Counted from the stretch's first letter, positions 35,372 to 45,168 are shown. The stretch: 64,000 nt of DNA from Leeia oryzae DSM 17879 (GCF_000376945.1 NZ_AQXU01000024.1:248001-312000), one strand, 5' to 3'. Numbers and translations: made by a program. Notes: generated by a model not told the origin, from the sequence alone.

Positions 35372-35420
35372 CGCGCAGCTTTTACCGATCCCCACCCTGA
35401 ACCAGCCACGAAGGAATCCC

Positions 35421-35801
35421 ATGCAACGCACCCTGCTGAAGTCCAAACTGCACCGCGTGACCGTTACCCATAGCGAACTGCACTATGAAGGCTCATGCGC
35501 CATTGATGAAAACCTGCTGGAAGCGGGCAATATCCGCGAAAACGAGCAGATCGATATCTACAACATCAATAACGGCGAACGGTTTACCACCTATGCCATC
35601 CGTGCCGAGCGCGGGTCGGGCATTATTTCGCTGAATGGCGCCGCCGCCCGGCGTGCGATGGTGGGGGATCTGGTCATCATCGCGACCTATGGCAGTTACG
35701 ACGACAAGGAGCTGGCCGGTTATGCGCCTTCTCTGGTGTATGTGAACGAGCAGAACCAGATCAAAGGCACTGCGGGCGCCATTCCGGTGCAACTGGCGTA
35801 A
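35421..35801 (+). CDS. panD: Aspartate 1-decarboxylase PanD
   Basis: Pyruvoyl enzyme converting aspartate to beta-alanine for pantothenate. The 126 residues contain the self-cleavage site Gly24-Ser25 (YEGSCAID), the catalytic Tyr58 region and [13 protein letters not shown]. An earlier in-frame start at 35343 lies in the promoter and is rejected. It is a complete short-form PanD and stands alone, without panB/panC next to it. Note that the speD-like gene at 52.3 kb is another pyruvoyl enzyme, unrelated in fold. Confidence 0.96.
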   Translation: MQRTLLKSKLHRVTVTHSELHYEGSCAIDENLLEAGNIRENEQIDIYNINNGERFTTYAIRAERGSGIISLNGAAARRAMVGDLVIIATYGSYDDKELAGYAPSLVYVNEQNQIKGTAGAIPVQLA

Positions 35802-35822
35802 GTCGTTCACTCTGCCTGATTG

Positions 35823-35867
35823 TTGCAAGAACCGGAGGTATCACACCGGTATCTGCGATTCTTGCAA
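35823..35867. repeat. Inverted repeat TTGCAAGAA...TTCTTGCAA downstream of panD
   Basis: The arms TTGCAAGAA (35823-35831) and TTCTTGCAA (35859-35867) match exactly over 9 bp with a 27-base loop that itself contains ACCGG and CCGGT. A second repeat, TGCAAT (35863-35868) with ATTGCA (35874-35879), overlaps. There is no T-tract. It sits between panD and the solute-binding gene and could be an operator or leader structure. Confidence 0.5.
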
Positions 35868-35951
35868 TGCTGTATTGCAGTTGTCTTCTTGCCGATGGCC
35901 TGTCTATCCCCGTAAATTCAATCACTTATCACAACAGGGTGGTTGGGGATC

Positions 35952-36953
35952 ATGAAACGGATTCGGTGCGTACTGTTGGTCATGCTTTGTCTGTCTGCCA
36001 GTATGGCCATGGCGCGACGTATTGAAGTCGGGGTGACCTCCTGGATCGGGACCGCGCCGCTCAACGTGGCCGACGTTAAAGGCTACTGGACGGAGCAGGG
36101 GCTGGATGTGCATCTGGTCAAGTACGCCGACTATTCCGTCATGTTCAAGGACTTCCGTGCCAAAAAACTGGACCTGATGTACGACATGACCGGTACCTGG
36201 GTCGATCTGTATCAGCAGGGCTACCCGATTACCATTCTGGCCGAGACGGACTGGTCTAATGGCGGGGACAAGCTGATTGTCAAAAATACCCTCACCGATT
36301 TTCAGAAACTCAAAGGCCAGACAATCGGCATCTACCTGAGCCGTTCGTCTGTCACCTATCTGCTGGACAAATTTCTCAAATCGCACGGCTTGAAGCTGGC
36401 GGATGTCAAACTCACCGAGCTGGATGGCGAGCCGCTGGCCAAGGCGTTTATCCAGAACAAATTTCCGCTGGTGCTGCTGTATGACCCGCCTGCACTGTTG
36501 GCGCGCAATAACGGCAATGGCCATGTGGAGGCCGATAGCGCCAGTTACCCGGGTGTCATGCCGGAAGGTTTTGCCATTCATAACGACAGCAAGGCAGAAC
36601 TGGGCACCGAAACGCTGAGCCGCTTCTTTACCGGCTGGATGAAAGGACGGCAGTGGATCAGTGAAACCAACCGCTGGAGCGAGTTCGAGAAGATCCTGAA
36701 CCAGCGCACCTTTGCCGGTGAAAAACCTTATGCCTCGCTTGACCTGATCGGCATGCTGAATTCCATCAAGTTCCATAGCAGGACTGCCTTGCAGCAGCGT
36801 AACCAGCCTGATGGCGGCATGACGGTTTACCTGAACGAGCTCAAGCAATTCCTGAAAGAAAACGGCAAGTTGCAAAAGAATTTTGACCAGCAGCAGCTGG
36901 TAGATACGTCAGCGCTGATGCTGGCCATCAAACGTATCGATACCGTGAACTGA
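35952..36953 (+). CDS. ABC transporter solute-binding protein, NMT1/SsuA-like
   Basis: Periplasmic protein of 333 residues with a signal peptide (cleaved near AMAMA-RRI). The mature part starts RIEVGVTSWIGTAPLNVADVKGYW, which fits the two-lobed NMT1/SsuA-like family binding sulfonates, nitrate or pyrimidine precursors. The next genes are not permease or ATPase, so it is an orphan component in this window. No substrate can be assigned. The ATG at 35952 is used; the earlier in-frame start at 35943 lacks the signal-peptide pattern. Confidence 0.82.
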   Translation: MKRIRCVLLVMLCLSASMAMARRIEVGVTSWIGTAPLNVADVKGYWTEQGLDVHLVKYADYSVMFKDFRAKKLDLMYDMTGTWVDLYQQGYPITILAETDWSNGGDKLIVKNTLTDFQKLKGQTIGIYLSRSSVTYLLDKFLKSHGLKLADVKLTELDGEPLAKAFIQNKFPLVLLYDPPALLARNNGNGHVEADSASYPGVMPEGFAIHNDSKAELGTETLSRFFTGWMKGRQWISETNRWSEFEKILNQRTFAGEKPYASLDLIGMLNSIKFHSRTALQQRNQPDGGMTVYLNELKQFLKENGKLQKNFDQQQLVDTSALMLAIKRIDTVN

Positions 36954-37238
36954 TCTCCCGCTTTTGCCTGGCATCAAGCAAATATCCGTATGATGACTGA
37001 TTATTCATCTGGGTACTTGGTGCCGGCTTTCTTCGGTGTTAATATCGTTTAAACGACTGTATTGGCACGCAAATTTTTATCTTTCTTCACCGGGCAGTGA
37101 TACGTCCTTGCACATTTCCGGTACCTCATGCCTGAACGTCCGTTTTTTTGATCATGCTGTTTAAAAACATGCCGGCTGTGTGTGATGGTGCCTGTGGCAA
37201 GGCGGTAGTGCACTTGCAGAAAGATAGACCCGATACCC

Positions 37239-38867
37239 ATGAATACGCTGTATACACCGACCGAGCTGTTTGAACGCCGACGCAATCTGGTAGAGGCATG
37301 GCAGCGTTATGAAGCCTGTGCGGCATTCGATCATTTTGTCGAGTTTGTCGTGTGCCTCAGCAGTACCACCGAATTCTTAATCAACAAGGGTATTGCCGGC
37401 CTGATGCAGCATGCACAGGCACTGGAACAGCACGCGCTGGAACTTTTTGGCGCCACGCACCCGCTGGAGCGCACGCAGACCGAGCAGTTATCCGACAAGC
37501 TGGTAGCGCTTGAGCGACAGCTGCAACAGCATATCGAGCGACTGCAAATGGCGCAGGAGCGCCGGCGCGCGGTGTCAGAGGACGGGTTGCCGCATGAAGT
37601 ACCGGGGTTTCGCAGTGTCTGGCTGCTGAGCGAGCGACCTGACAAATGGCAGGGCATGCTGGTGCAACTGGGCTATTTTGGCTTGTCTGCCAGTGCGCAT
37701 CGCTGGGGTGAAGTCCCGCCCGTGACCGACGACATGCCGATGCTGCTCATCGATGCCCACGACGTCGAACAGGACGTCTGGCGGCAGCGGGTTCAGAGTT
37801 TGCGTAACAGTTTCCCGACCTGTCGTATTGTGGCGTTTGCCGTGCGGTCCGAATTCTCTCTCTTGCAACAGTCGCTGGCAGAAGGTTGTGACCTGTGCCT
37901 GCTGGAAGGCACCCCGGTGCACCAGATCGTGGCCCAGTTGCTGACGCTGAGCGAGGCAAAGGCAGACGACCCTTACCGCATTCTGATCGTCGAAGACTCC
38001 AAAACCGCGACCAAAATTACCCAGCTGGCTTTAAATGAGCCCGGCATCACTACCCATGCGATTGATCATCCCGACAAGGTCTTGCATGAACTGGCGGCTT
38101 TCAAGCCGGATCTGATCCTGATGGACATGCACATGCCCGGCTGTACCGGAGTGGAGGCTGCCCGGGTGATTCGCCAGCATAATCAGTATCTGTCGATCCC
38201 GATTCTGTACCTGTCCAGCGAAACCGATGTGGCGCTGCAGATCGAAGCGCTACGCTTGGGCGGTGACCTGTTTCTGACCAAGCCGTTTAACCCGGTGTTT
38301 CTGAATGCGATTGTCAAAAGTACGGTAGAACGTTACCGGGCGCTACGCTGGTCGATGTTCCGCGACAGCCTGACCGGCTTGCATAACCACACCAGCACCA
38401 AGTCTGCACTGGAAAGTACGATGCAGACCATGCACAAGCAGCAGCGCCCCATGTCGGTCATCATGATCGACATCGACCGCTTCAAGCAGGTGAATGATCA
38501 GTACGGGCATCCGGTGGGGGATCAGGTGATCCGCAGCATGGCCTGGATGTTACGGCGACGTTTGCGCAAGAGCGATATTGTCGGGCGATACGGTGGCGAG
38601 GAGTTTCTGGTGGGCTTGCCGGGGGCCGATGCCGAGCAGGCCAAACAGGTCCTGGATCGTATCCGGGAAGACTTTGGCCAGTTGCAGCACCCGAATGGAC
38701 ACGGGGTATTTCAGGTGACCTTCAGCGGCGGCATTGCCGATAACCGCGAATCTGTGCACGTAGAAGACCTGATCAAGGCGGCGGATGCTGCCTTGTACGA
38801 GGCCAAGCGTGCCGGCCGTAACCAGTTGCAATGTCATGTGCTTACCCGGGATGCCTCCCTGGTTTGA
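37239..38867 (+). CDS. Response-regulator diguanylate cyclase (pseudo-REC, REC, GGDEF)
   Basis: Synthesises cyclic-di-GMP in response to a phosphorelay. The 542 residues begin with a helical region (1-120) resembling a four-helix bundle. A REC-like fold that lacks the phosphate-accepting Asp signature follows (about 125-240). Then come a true REC domain (about 246-365, acidic pair VEDS and Asp in LMDMHMPG) and a GGDEF domain with active motif GGEEF (about 452-456) and inhibitory site RKSD nine residues before it. Both the catalytic and feedback motifs are intact. No sensor kinase gene is adjacent. Confidence 0.9.
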   Translation: MNTLYTPTELFERRRNLVEAWQRYEACAAFDHFVEFVVCLSSTTEFLINKGIAGLMQHAQALEQHALELFGATHPLERTQTEQLSDKLVALERQLQQHIERLQMAQERRRAVSEDGLPHEVPGFRSVWLLSERPDKWQGMLVQLGYFGLSASAHRWGEVPPVTDDMPMLLIDAHDVEQDVWRQRVQSLRNSFPTCRIVAFAVRSEFSLLQQSLAEGCDLCLLEGTPVHQIVAQLLTLSEAKADDPYRILIVEDSKTATKITQLALNEPGITTHAIDHPDKVLHELAAFKPDLILMDMHMPGCTGVEAARVIRQHNQYLSIPILYLSSETDVALQIEALRLGGDLFLTKPFNPVFLNAIVKSTVERYRALRWSMFRDSLTGLHNHTSTKSALESTMQTMHKQQRPMSVIMIDIDRFKQVNDQYGHPVGDQVIRSMAWMLRRRLRKSDIVGRYGGEEFLVGLPGADAEQAKQVLDRIREDFGQLQHPNGHGVFQVTFSGGIADNRESVHVEDLIKAADAALYEAKRAGRNQLQCHVLTRDASLV

Positions 38868-38972
38868 CGGCATACAAGTCGCTGACAAATATATAGAACG
38901 AACGTACAATAACGTTTCTTTGTTTCTACAGGACACTATCCGACACATTCGCCTGTCGATAGCCGTTGCCGC

Positions 38973-40046
38973 ATGTCATCAGATGCCCGGAAAATCATAC
39001 ATATTGATTGCGACTGTTTCTATGCCTCGGTAGAAATGCGCGACGAACCGGCCTGGCGGGATATTCCGCTGGCGGTTGGCGGGGCGGCAGATCGCCGTGG
39101 CGTGATTGCCACCTGCAATTATCTGGCGCGGAAATTCGGCGTACGCTCGGCCATGTCCACCTACAAGGCCATGCAGCTGTGCCCGCATCTCAAGGTGGTC
39201 CCTCCCGACTTTGCCCGCTACCGGGCGGCATCCATGCAAATCCGAGATATTTTTGCTGACTTTACCGACAAGATCGAGCCGTTGTCCCTGGATGAAGCCT
39301 ATCTGGATGTTACCGGCATCGACCTGTGCAAGGGCAGTGCGACCCTGATGGCCCAAGCCATCCGGACCCGTATCGAGCAGGAAGTGGGCATTACTGCCTC
39401 GGCCGGAATCGGCCCCAACAAATTGCTGGCCAAAATTGCCAGCGACTGGAACAAGCCCAATGGCCAGTTTGTGATTCGTCCGGAAGAGGTGGGGGAGTTT
39501 ATCCGCACATTACCGGTGGCCAAGTTATGGGGGGTCGGCAAAGTGACGGCTGAACGCTTGCATCAGTTGGGAGCAACGACCTGTGCCGACTTGCAGGCAT
39601 GGCCGCTCACGACCCTGATCGACCGGTTTGGCAAGTTTGGTCACCAACTATATGAACAGTGTCGCGGCATAGACAAACGACAGGTTGCCCCGCACGAACG
39701 CCGCAAGTCCTTATCGGTAGAATATACCTATGATCAGGATTTGCCTGACGAAGCCAGTTGTCTGGAAAAGCTGCCGGCCTTGTATGCTGACTGGCAAAAG
39801 CGCATGCAGCGCTCCGCCACCGAGTTGCCGCACAAGGCCTTTGTCAAAATCAAGTATGCAGACTTTACCCAGACTACCATGGAGTGCGTTTGCGATGCGC
39901 CGGATATGGCGGTGTTTAGCCGTTTGCTCAAGCAGGCCCTGCCGCGCCGACAGCTGGCGGTGCGGCTCCTGGGCATTGGTGCACGTTTTGCGGACCATGA
40001 ACCGGTGATGCAGGGCGAGCAACTGCGCCTGTGGGAAGATGACTGA
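38973..40046 (+). CDS. dinB: DNA polymerase IV DinB
   Basis: Error-prone Y-family polymerase used in translesion synthesis. The 357 residues carry the palm motifs HIDCDCFYASVE (about 10) and SLDEAYLDVT (about 107), the little finger domain, and a C-terminal clamp-binding peptide QLRLWED. Active-site acids D, D and E are present. The upstream 105 bases contain no exact LexA box. A reading frame that starts earlier at 38785 runs through the GGDEF gene end and is a shadow. Confidence 0.95.
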   Translation: MSSDARKIIHIDCDCFYASVEMRDEPAWRDIPLAVGGAADRRGVIATCNYLARKFGVRSAMSTYKAMQLCPHLKVVPPDFARYRAASMQIRDIFADFTDKIEPLSLDEAYLDVTGIDLCKGSATLMAQAIRTRIEQEVGITASAGIGPNKLLAKIASDWNKPNGQFVIRPEEVGEFIRTLPVAKLWGVGKVTAERLHQLGATTCADLQAWPLTTLIDRFGKFGHQLYEQCRGIDKRQVAPHERRKSLSVEYTYDQDLPDEASCLEKLPALYADWQKRMQRSATELPHKAFVKIKYADFTQTTMECVCDAPDMAVFSRLLKQALPRRQLAVRLLGIGARFADHEPVMQGEQLRLWEDD

Positions 40047-40075
40047 GGCACGGGGCATCCGTCATCCCAATCCGT

Positions 40076-41035
40076 TTACACGGTTTGTTTTTGTGGTTTG
40101 CTCTGGCGCAGTGACAGGATGACCGAACCGGCAATCAGCAAGAACACCACCCCCAGCGATACGCTGACCGGGATCTTCCAGAATTCGACGATCAGCATCT
40201 TTACACCGATAAAGCCTAATACCAGGGCCAGGCCATACTTGAGCAGATGGAAACGGTCTGCCATGTCGGCCAGCAAGAAGTACATGGCGCGCAGCCCCAG
40301 AATGGCAAAGATGTTACTGGTAAACACGATAAACGGATCCGTCGTGACGGCAAAAATCGCCGGAATGCTGTCTACGGCAAAGATCAGGTCAGAAAACTCG
40401 ATCATCAGCAACACCAGCAGCAGGGGCGTACCGTAGCGGATACCGTCCTTGAGGACGAAAAACTTCTCGCCATGCAGCTCGTGGGTCAGCTTGAGGTGTT
40501 TCTTTAGCCAGCGCAGCAGTCCATTGCTGGCCAGGTCGTTTTCCCCCTCGCTGGCAAACCACATCTTGATGCCGGTAAAGACCAGAAAGGCACCAAAGAA
40601 GTACAGAATCCAGTGGAAGCGGGCGATGAGCGCACTACCAACCACAATCATGACGGCCCGCATGATGATGGCGCCGAGAACGCCATAGACCAGCACCTTG
40701 CGCTGGTACTGCGGCGGTACCGAAAAGTAGCTGAAAATCATCAGGAAGACAAAAATGTTATCAACCGCCAGGGCTTTCTCGATCAGGTAGCCGGTAAAGA
40801 AGGCCAGCGATTTCTCGTTGGCAATGTCTCGCCCGGCAGTAGCATCCAGATACACCCACAGACCCAGATTGAACAGCATGGCAATGCACACCCAGACGGC
40901 AGACCAGCCCAGGGCTTCCCGGGTCGAGATTTTATGGCTGCCTTTGGTTTTCAAGGCCAGCAAGTCGATGGTCAGCATGATCAGTACGATCACGATAAAG
41001 CCGGACCAGAGGAGCGGGTTGCCTGCGGAAGACAT
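40076..41035 (-). CDS. TerC/Alx family integral membrane protein
   Basis: Membrane protein of 319 residues with about eight hydrophobic helices. The conserved Asp/Glu of the family lie in [16 protein letters not shown] and in [15 protein letters not shown]. Members function in manganese efflux or tellurite resistance. The ATG at 41035 (MSSAGNP) is preferred over 41059; AAAGG lies about 12 bases upstream. I looked for the manganese riboswitch often placed ahead of such genes and did not find its consensus. Confidence 0.9.
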   Translation of the reverse strand: MSSAGNPLLWSGFIVIVLIMLTIDLLALKTKGSHKISTREALGWSAVWVCIAMLFNLGLWVYLDATAGRDIANEKSLAFFTGYLIEKALAVDNIFVFLMIFSYFSVPPQYQRKVLVYGVLGAIIMRAVMIVVGSALIARFHWILYFFGAFLVFTGIKMWFASEGENDLASNGLLRWLKKHLKLTHELHGEKFFVLKDGIRYGTPLLLVLLMIEFSDLIFAVDSIPAIFAVTTDPFIVFTSNIFAILGLRAMYFLLADMADRFHLLKYGLALVLGFIGVKMLIVEFWKIPVSVSLGVVFLLIAGSVILSLRQSKPQKQTV

Positions 41036-41237
41036 AGGTAGGTACCTTTGGGTGAACAAGAATCAATCGTATTATCTGGCATTGGACAAGACCGGCCTCC
41101 GGTTAGTTCATCCGGCGACAAGAGTTTTACGTGCGACCGTGGCTGAATCGTCATGGAGACGTATACAATAGGGGCCGGATTTCTCAGGGGGGCGGACACA
41201 TGCTACCCGTCGACACACACTTGAATGGACACGCTTG

Positions 41238-42086
41238 ATGACTGAACGCAGCATTTTGATTACCGGTTGTTCCAGTGGTATTGGCTTGTGTGTGGCCAAA
41301 GGATTGACCGAGCGCGGCTGGCGCGTGTTTGCCACGGCCCGCCGGCCAGAGGATGTGATTCGCCTGCAGGATGATGGTCTGGAAGCGCTGCAGCTGGATG
41401 TGGCCGATTCCGAGAGTATCCATACGGCTGTTGCCATCATTCTGGGGCGTACCGGCGGCAAGCTGGATGCTCTGTTCAATAATGCTGGCTACGGCCAGCC
41501 GGGTGCGGTAGAGGATCTGACCCGCGAGGCCATGCGAGCACAGTTTGAAACCAATCTGTTTGGTGCGCTGGAGCTGACCAATCTGCTGATTCCGGTCATG
41601 CGCAAACAAGGACACGGACGCATCCTGTTTAACAGTTCGATTCTCGGGTTTGCGGCCATGCCGATGCGTGGCGCCTACAATGCCAGCAAATTTGCCATGG
41701 AAGGACTGGTGGATACGCTGCGGCTGGAGTTGCGCGGCACGGGCATTTATCCGTCACTGATCGAACCAGGCCCGATTCGCAGCAAGTTCCGGCCCAATGC
41801 GTATCTGGCTTACCAGCAGTACCTGCAGCCGCATATCCAGCGCAAAGCCGACCCGATACACCAGGCCATTTACCAGACTCTGGAAGCCCGGCTGACCAAA
41901 GAAGGGGCGGTGGTGCCGTTTACACTGGGGCCGGAGGCGGTCTTGAAAGCGGCGATTCATGCGCTGGAAAGCAAGCGCCCCAAGGCGCGTTATCCGGTGA
42001 CGACGCCCACCAAGGTATTTGCCATTCTGAAGCGAATCTTGCCGCAACGCCTACAGGACTGGGCTCAAGTAAAAGCGGGGAGCTAA
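41238..42086 (+). CDS. SDR-family oxidoreductase
   Basis: Short-chain dehydrogenase of 282 residues with TGCSSGIG cofactor motif (about 9-16), NNAG (about 83), catalytic Ser in FNSSILGF and YNASK. The extended C-terminus with FRPNAYLAYQQYLQPH resembles the YbbO-type subgroup. Substrate unknown. The ATG at 41238 is used. Transcribed away from terC. Its stop codon lies within a terminator hairpin. Confidence 0.85.
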   Translation: MTERSILITGCSSGIGLCVAKGLTERGWRVFATARRPEDVIRLQDDGLEALQLDVADSESIHTAVAIILGRTGGKLDALFNNAGYGQPGAVEDLTREAMRAQFETNLFGALELTNLLIPVMRKQGHGRILFNSSILGFAAMPMRGAYNASKFAMEGLVDTLRLELRGTGIYPSLIEPGPIRSKFRPNAYLAYQQYLQPHIQRKADPIHQAIYQTLEARLTKEGAVVPFTLGPEAVLKAAIHALESKRPKARYPVTTPTKVFAILKRILPQRLQDWAQVKAGS

Positions 42087-42104
42087 AGCCCCCCGTTGTT
42101 TGTT
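42076..42104 (+). terminator. Intrinsic terminator overlapping the SDR stop codon
   Basis: CGGGG (42076-42080) pairs with CCCCG (42091-42095) around a loop that contains the TAA stop, followed by TTGTTTGTT. A short stem, so moderate strength. Confidence 0.6.
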
Positions 42105-42133
42105 GTGCTTCCGACCGCCATGATCTCAGGTGT

Positions 42134-43111
42134 TTAGCCAGGGATCAGCACCGTAGAACCGGTGGTTTTGCGTGCTGCCAGGTCAATCTGTGCCTGCGCG
42201 GCATCGGCCAGCGGATAGCGCTGGTTGACTTCAATTTTTACCTTGCCGGAGAGGACGACCTCAAACAGTTCACCGGCCGCTTTGTCGAGCGCTGCCCGGG
42301 TGGCAATATGCGGCGCCAGGGTAGGGCGTGTCAGGTAGAGCGACCCTTTGGCCGCCAGAAGGCTTGGCTCAAAGGCGGGAACTGCCCCCGATGCGTTGCC
42401 AAAGCTGACCATCAAACCACGGGGACGCAAGCAGTCCAGCGAGGTCATGAAGGTATCTTTGCCAATGCCGTCATACACCACCGGTACGCCTTGACCGCCA
42501 GTCAGGTTTTTCACTTCCTTGACCAGATCGACTTCCGACAAGATAAACACATGGTCGCAACCGTGTGCACTCGCGATGTCGGCTTTGGCCTGGCTTGAGA
42601 CGGTGCCAATGACCGTCGCACCCAGTGCCTTGGCCCATTGGGTAGCAATCAGCCCGACACCACCGGCTGCTGCATGTAGCAAGATGGTATCGCCCGCTTT
42701 GACGTCATAGGTCTGGCGCAACAGATACTGGCTGGTCAGCCCTTGTAGCATCATGGCGGCCGCCTGCTCGAAGCCGATACCATCCGGCAGTTTGACCAGA
42801 TTTTTGACCGGGTAATTGCGATCTGACGCATAGCCGCCAATCGGTCCGCCGGCATAGGCAACCCGGTCGCCTACCTTGAAATCCGTGACGCCGTCTCCCA
42901 CCGCTTCTACCACACCCGCCCCTTCTTGACCGAGGCCAGACGGCAAAGGAACAGGGTAGAGGCCGTTACGGTGATAAATGTCGATGAAGTTCAGTCCGGC
43001 AGCATGCTGATGGATGCGCACTTCGCCCGGGCCTGGCGGCGGCAGGTCGATCGTTTCCAGTTTCAGGACCTCGGGTCCCCCATGTTCATAAAAACGGATG
43101 ACTTGGCTCAT
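42134..43111 (-). CDS. Zinc-independent quinone oxidoreductase (QOR family)
   Basis: NADPH:quinone reductase of the MDR superfamily, 325 residues. The region LLHAAAGGVGLIATQWAKALGA holds the AxxGxxG cofactor motif. The QEGAGVVEAVGDGV and GRVAYAG-type stretches are family marks, and no structural zinc cysteines are present. It likely detoxifies quinones or acts on enones. Located between the SDR and minE, on the minus strand with the min genes, 104 bases from minE. Confidence 0.9.
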   Translation of the reverse strand: MSQVIRFYEHGGPEVLKLETIDLPPPGPGEVRIHQHAAGLNFIDIYHRNGLYPVPLPSGLGQEGAGVVEAVGDGVTDFKVGDRVAYAGGPIGGYASDRNYPVKNLVKLPDGIGFEQAAAMMLQGLTSQYLLRQTYDVKAGDTILLHAAAGGVGLIATQWAKALGATVIGTVSSQAKADIASAHGCDHVFILSEVDLVKEVKNLTGGQGVPVVYDGIGKDTFMTSLDCLRPRGLMVSFGNASGAVPAFEPSLLAAKGSLYLTRPTLAPHIATRAALDKAAGELFEVVLSGKVKIEVNQRYPLADAAQAQIDLAARKTTGSTVLIPG

Positions 43112-43215
43112 GTACTACTCCGGGCAATGACATTCAGGTTGGTACGGATTGCTTGAGAGGGCGCAGCATCATGAAGACGGGGTCTGCATGATGCTGGCGA
43201 CAGAACAGATGATGA

Positions 43216-43476
43216 TCAGCGCGTGACTTCTGGCAGCTCGATTTTGACTTCCAGCACTTCCAGGTTGTCCTGTTTTTCCAGATGCACCTTGATGTCATCC
43301 GGGTTGATGGACACATACTTGGAAATCACGGCAACCAGTTCACGTTGCAGTGCCGGCAGGTAATCCGGTGCTGCAGACTTGCCGTTGCGCTCGTGCGCCA
43401 GAATAATCTGCAAGCGCTCTTTGGCAACGCTGGCGGATTTTTTCTTTTCTCCTAGCAGGAAACTCAGGAATGACAT
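43216..43476 (-). CDS. minE: Cell division topological specificity factor MinE
   Basis: Stimulates MinD ATPase and drives pole-to-pole oscillation. The 86 residues show the N-terminal membrane and anti-MinCD segment ([29 protein letters not shown]) and a C-terminal dimerisation domain. It lies 3 bases downstream of minD in a minC-minD-minE row on the minus strand. Confidence 0.95.
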   Translation of the reverse strand: MSFLSFLLGEKKKSASVAKERLQIILAHERNGKSAAPDYLPALQRELVAVISKYVSINPDDIKVHLEKQDNLEVLEVKIELPEVTR

Positions 43477-43479
43477 GAC

Positions 43480-44295
43480 TTATCTCCCGCCAAACAGACG
43501 TTTGAAGAAGCCTGGTTTCACGGCATCCACAAAACGCAATGGCTTGTCTTCACCCAGGAAGCGGGCCACCACGTCTTTGTAAGCTTCGGAGACATCGCTG
43601 CCATGCAGGTGAACGGCTGGCACACCCTGGTTGGAGGCTTGCAAGACGCTTTCGGACTCTGGTACCACGCCAATCAGTGGCACGCGCAGGATTTCCTGGA
43701 TGTCTTCCAGAGACAGCATGTGGCCGTCTTCTACGCGCAGCGGGTTGTAACGGGTAATCAGCAAGTGTTCCTTGATCGGCTCTTTGCTGTCCATGGCGCG
43801 CTTGGTTTTGGAGCCCAGCATGCCCAGAATTCGGTCCGAGTCACGGACAGAGGAGACTTCCGGGTTGGTCACGATCAGGGCTTCGTCAGCAAAATGCATG
43901 GCCAGCAGGGCGCCAGTCTCGATACCGGCAGGCGAATCACAAATGATGTATTCAAACCCCATGGCGATCAGGTCGTTCAGGACACGTTCTACGCCTTCCT
44001 GGGTCAGGGCGTCTTTGTCCCGGGTCTGGGAGGCCGGCAGGACAAACAGGTTTTCGCACTGTTTGTCTTTGATCAGTGCCTGATTGAGGTTGGCTTCGTT
44101 GTGAATGACGTTAATCAGGTCATAGACCACACGGCGTTCGCAGCCCATGATCAGGTCCAGGTTACGCAGACCCACATCAAAGTCGATGACGGCAGTTTTG
44201 AAGCCGCGCAGGGCCAGGCCGGAGGCAAAGCTGGCACTTGTCGTCGTCTTGCCTACGCCACCCTTGCCAGATGTTACCACGATGATTTTGGCCAT
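43480..44295 (-). CDS. minD: Septum site-determining ATPase MinD
   Basis: ParA-type ATPase that recruits MinC to the membrane. The ATG at 44295 gives 271 residues starting MAKIIVVTSGKGGVGKTT, with an intact deviant Walker A, DFDVGLRNLD and a C-terminal amphipathic membrane helix (FFKRLFGG). The earlier in-frame start at 44379 adds residues unlike any MinD. Compare the degenerate motifs of FlhG at 13.0-13.9 kb. Confidence 0.97.
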   Translation of the reverse strand: MAKIIVVTSGKGGVGKTTTSASFASGLALRGFKTAVIDFDVGLRNLDLIMGCERRVVYDLINVIHNEANLNQALIKDKQCENLFVLPASQTRDKDALTQEGVERVLNDLIAMGFEYIICDSPAGIETGALLAMHFADEALIVTNPEVSSVRDSDRILGMLGSKTKRAMDSKEPIKEHLLITRYNPLRVEDGHMLSLEDIQEILRVPLIGVVPESESVLQASNQGVPAVHLHGSDVSEAYKDVVARFLGEDKPLRFVDAVKPGFFKRLFGGR

Positions 44296-44409
44296 CTTGT
44301 GTTGTTCCTTTTCAATGTATCTACCTGTTTTCAGGCAGATAGGGAGGTGTAAATCACTAAAATTCTTTTGCAGCCACATCCCTGTATGTCACATGGCTGG
44401 CATCGCGGA

Positions 44410-45168
44410 TCAGAGCACCAAAGGCTCCATGATCATTTTTTCGCCATCCAGCCGGATTTGTGCGGCTTTGCCAGCGACATTGGCCGGTAGCGGTGTATCC
44501 GTTGTACGGTAGATTCCCGCAATAGACAACAGTTCCGGCTCCAGGTGCGTGGTGAAGATGCGTGCGTCCATATTGCCGCGGGCACCCGCAATGGCCTTGC
44601 CGCGCAGCGGGGCATAGACATGGATGCAGCCGTCGGCGATGACCTCGGCACCAAAACTGACCGCGGCCAGTACCACCAGGTCGCCGCCTTTGGCATAGAC
44701 CTGCTGGCCGGAGCGCAGGGGACGGTCGACCACCATGGTGATACCCGGTGTGGCGACTGGTACTTCCTTGATGATTTCACGTACGACTTCCTGCACCACG
44801 GTTTCAACCCGGGTGGCAGGGGCAGCAGCGGCGACGTGAGAATCCGGTGCTTCGGTCAGGCCGGCATCCAGCGCAGCGTTCATTTGGGCATCGTTACCGC
44901 CCTTGGCCGCAATCGGGATCATCTTGTACTGGCGCAGAAGGGGAATCAGCGTGGCAAAGTCCGGGACCACGGCGCTGTCAGCCACCAGGGACAAATCAAT
45001 GACCACCGGGTCCTGGCTGAAGAAGTTGGGGGTCTTGCCCAGACGCTCTGCCAGCTCTTGTGCCAGTTCGTTCAGGTCGGTTGTTTTTAGTACCACTGCG
45101 ATCAGCGTCAGCGTGGCGCTTTTCAAGTCAAATATGGCCGGGGAATGCCCAGAAGAAGCTACTGTCAT
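44410..45168 (-). CDS. minC: Septum site-determining inhibitor MinC
   Basis: FtsZ polymerisation inhibitor of 252 residues. The N-terminal domain (about 1-110) and the C-terminal beta-helix (about 145-250, with RSGQQVYAKGGDLVVLAAVS and GRIHVYAPLRGRA-type repeats) are separated by an Ala/Pro/Val linker. The ATG at 45168 (MTVASSGHSP) is preferred over an earlier start at 45213. It heads the min operon, 114 bases before minD. Confidence 0.94.
   Translation of the reverse strand: MTVASSGHSPAIFDLKSATLTLIAVVLKTTDLNELAQELAERLGKTPNFFSQDPVVIDLSLVADSAVVPDFATLIPLLRQYKMIPIAAKGGNDAQMNAALDAGLTEAPDSHVAAAAPATRVETVVQEVVREIIKEVPVATPGITMVVDRPLRSGQQVYAKGGDLVVLAAVSFGAEVIADGCIHVYAPLRGKAIAGARGNMDARIFTTHLEPELLSIAGIYRTTDTPLPANVAGKAAQIRLDGEKMIMEPLVL

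Noticed and set aside
35823-35952. Thiamine riboswitch ahead of the NMT1-like binding protein
   Set aside because: The conserved CTGAGA and ACCTGA blocks are absent.
37045-37056. TCGTTTAAACGA 12-bp palindrome upstream of the diguanylate cyclase
   Set aside because: Perfect but short, with no second copy or nearby promoter pattern; not enough to call an operator.
38868-38972. LexA box upstream of dinB
   Set aside because: CTGACAAATATATAGAA resembles the E. coli consensus only at its left half; the right CAG is missing.
38785-39033. 82-codon reading frame overlapping the end of the GGDEF gene and start of dinB
   Set aside because: Lies in another frame of two clear genes, with no independent ribosome site.
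41036-41237. Manganese (yybP-ykoY) riboswitch ahead of the TerC gene
   Set aside because: I could not find the conserved paired loops of the motif in the minus-strand leader.
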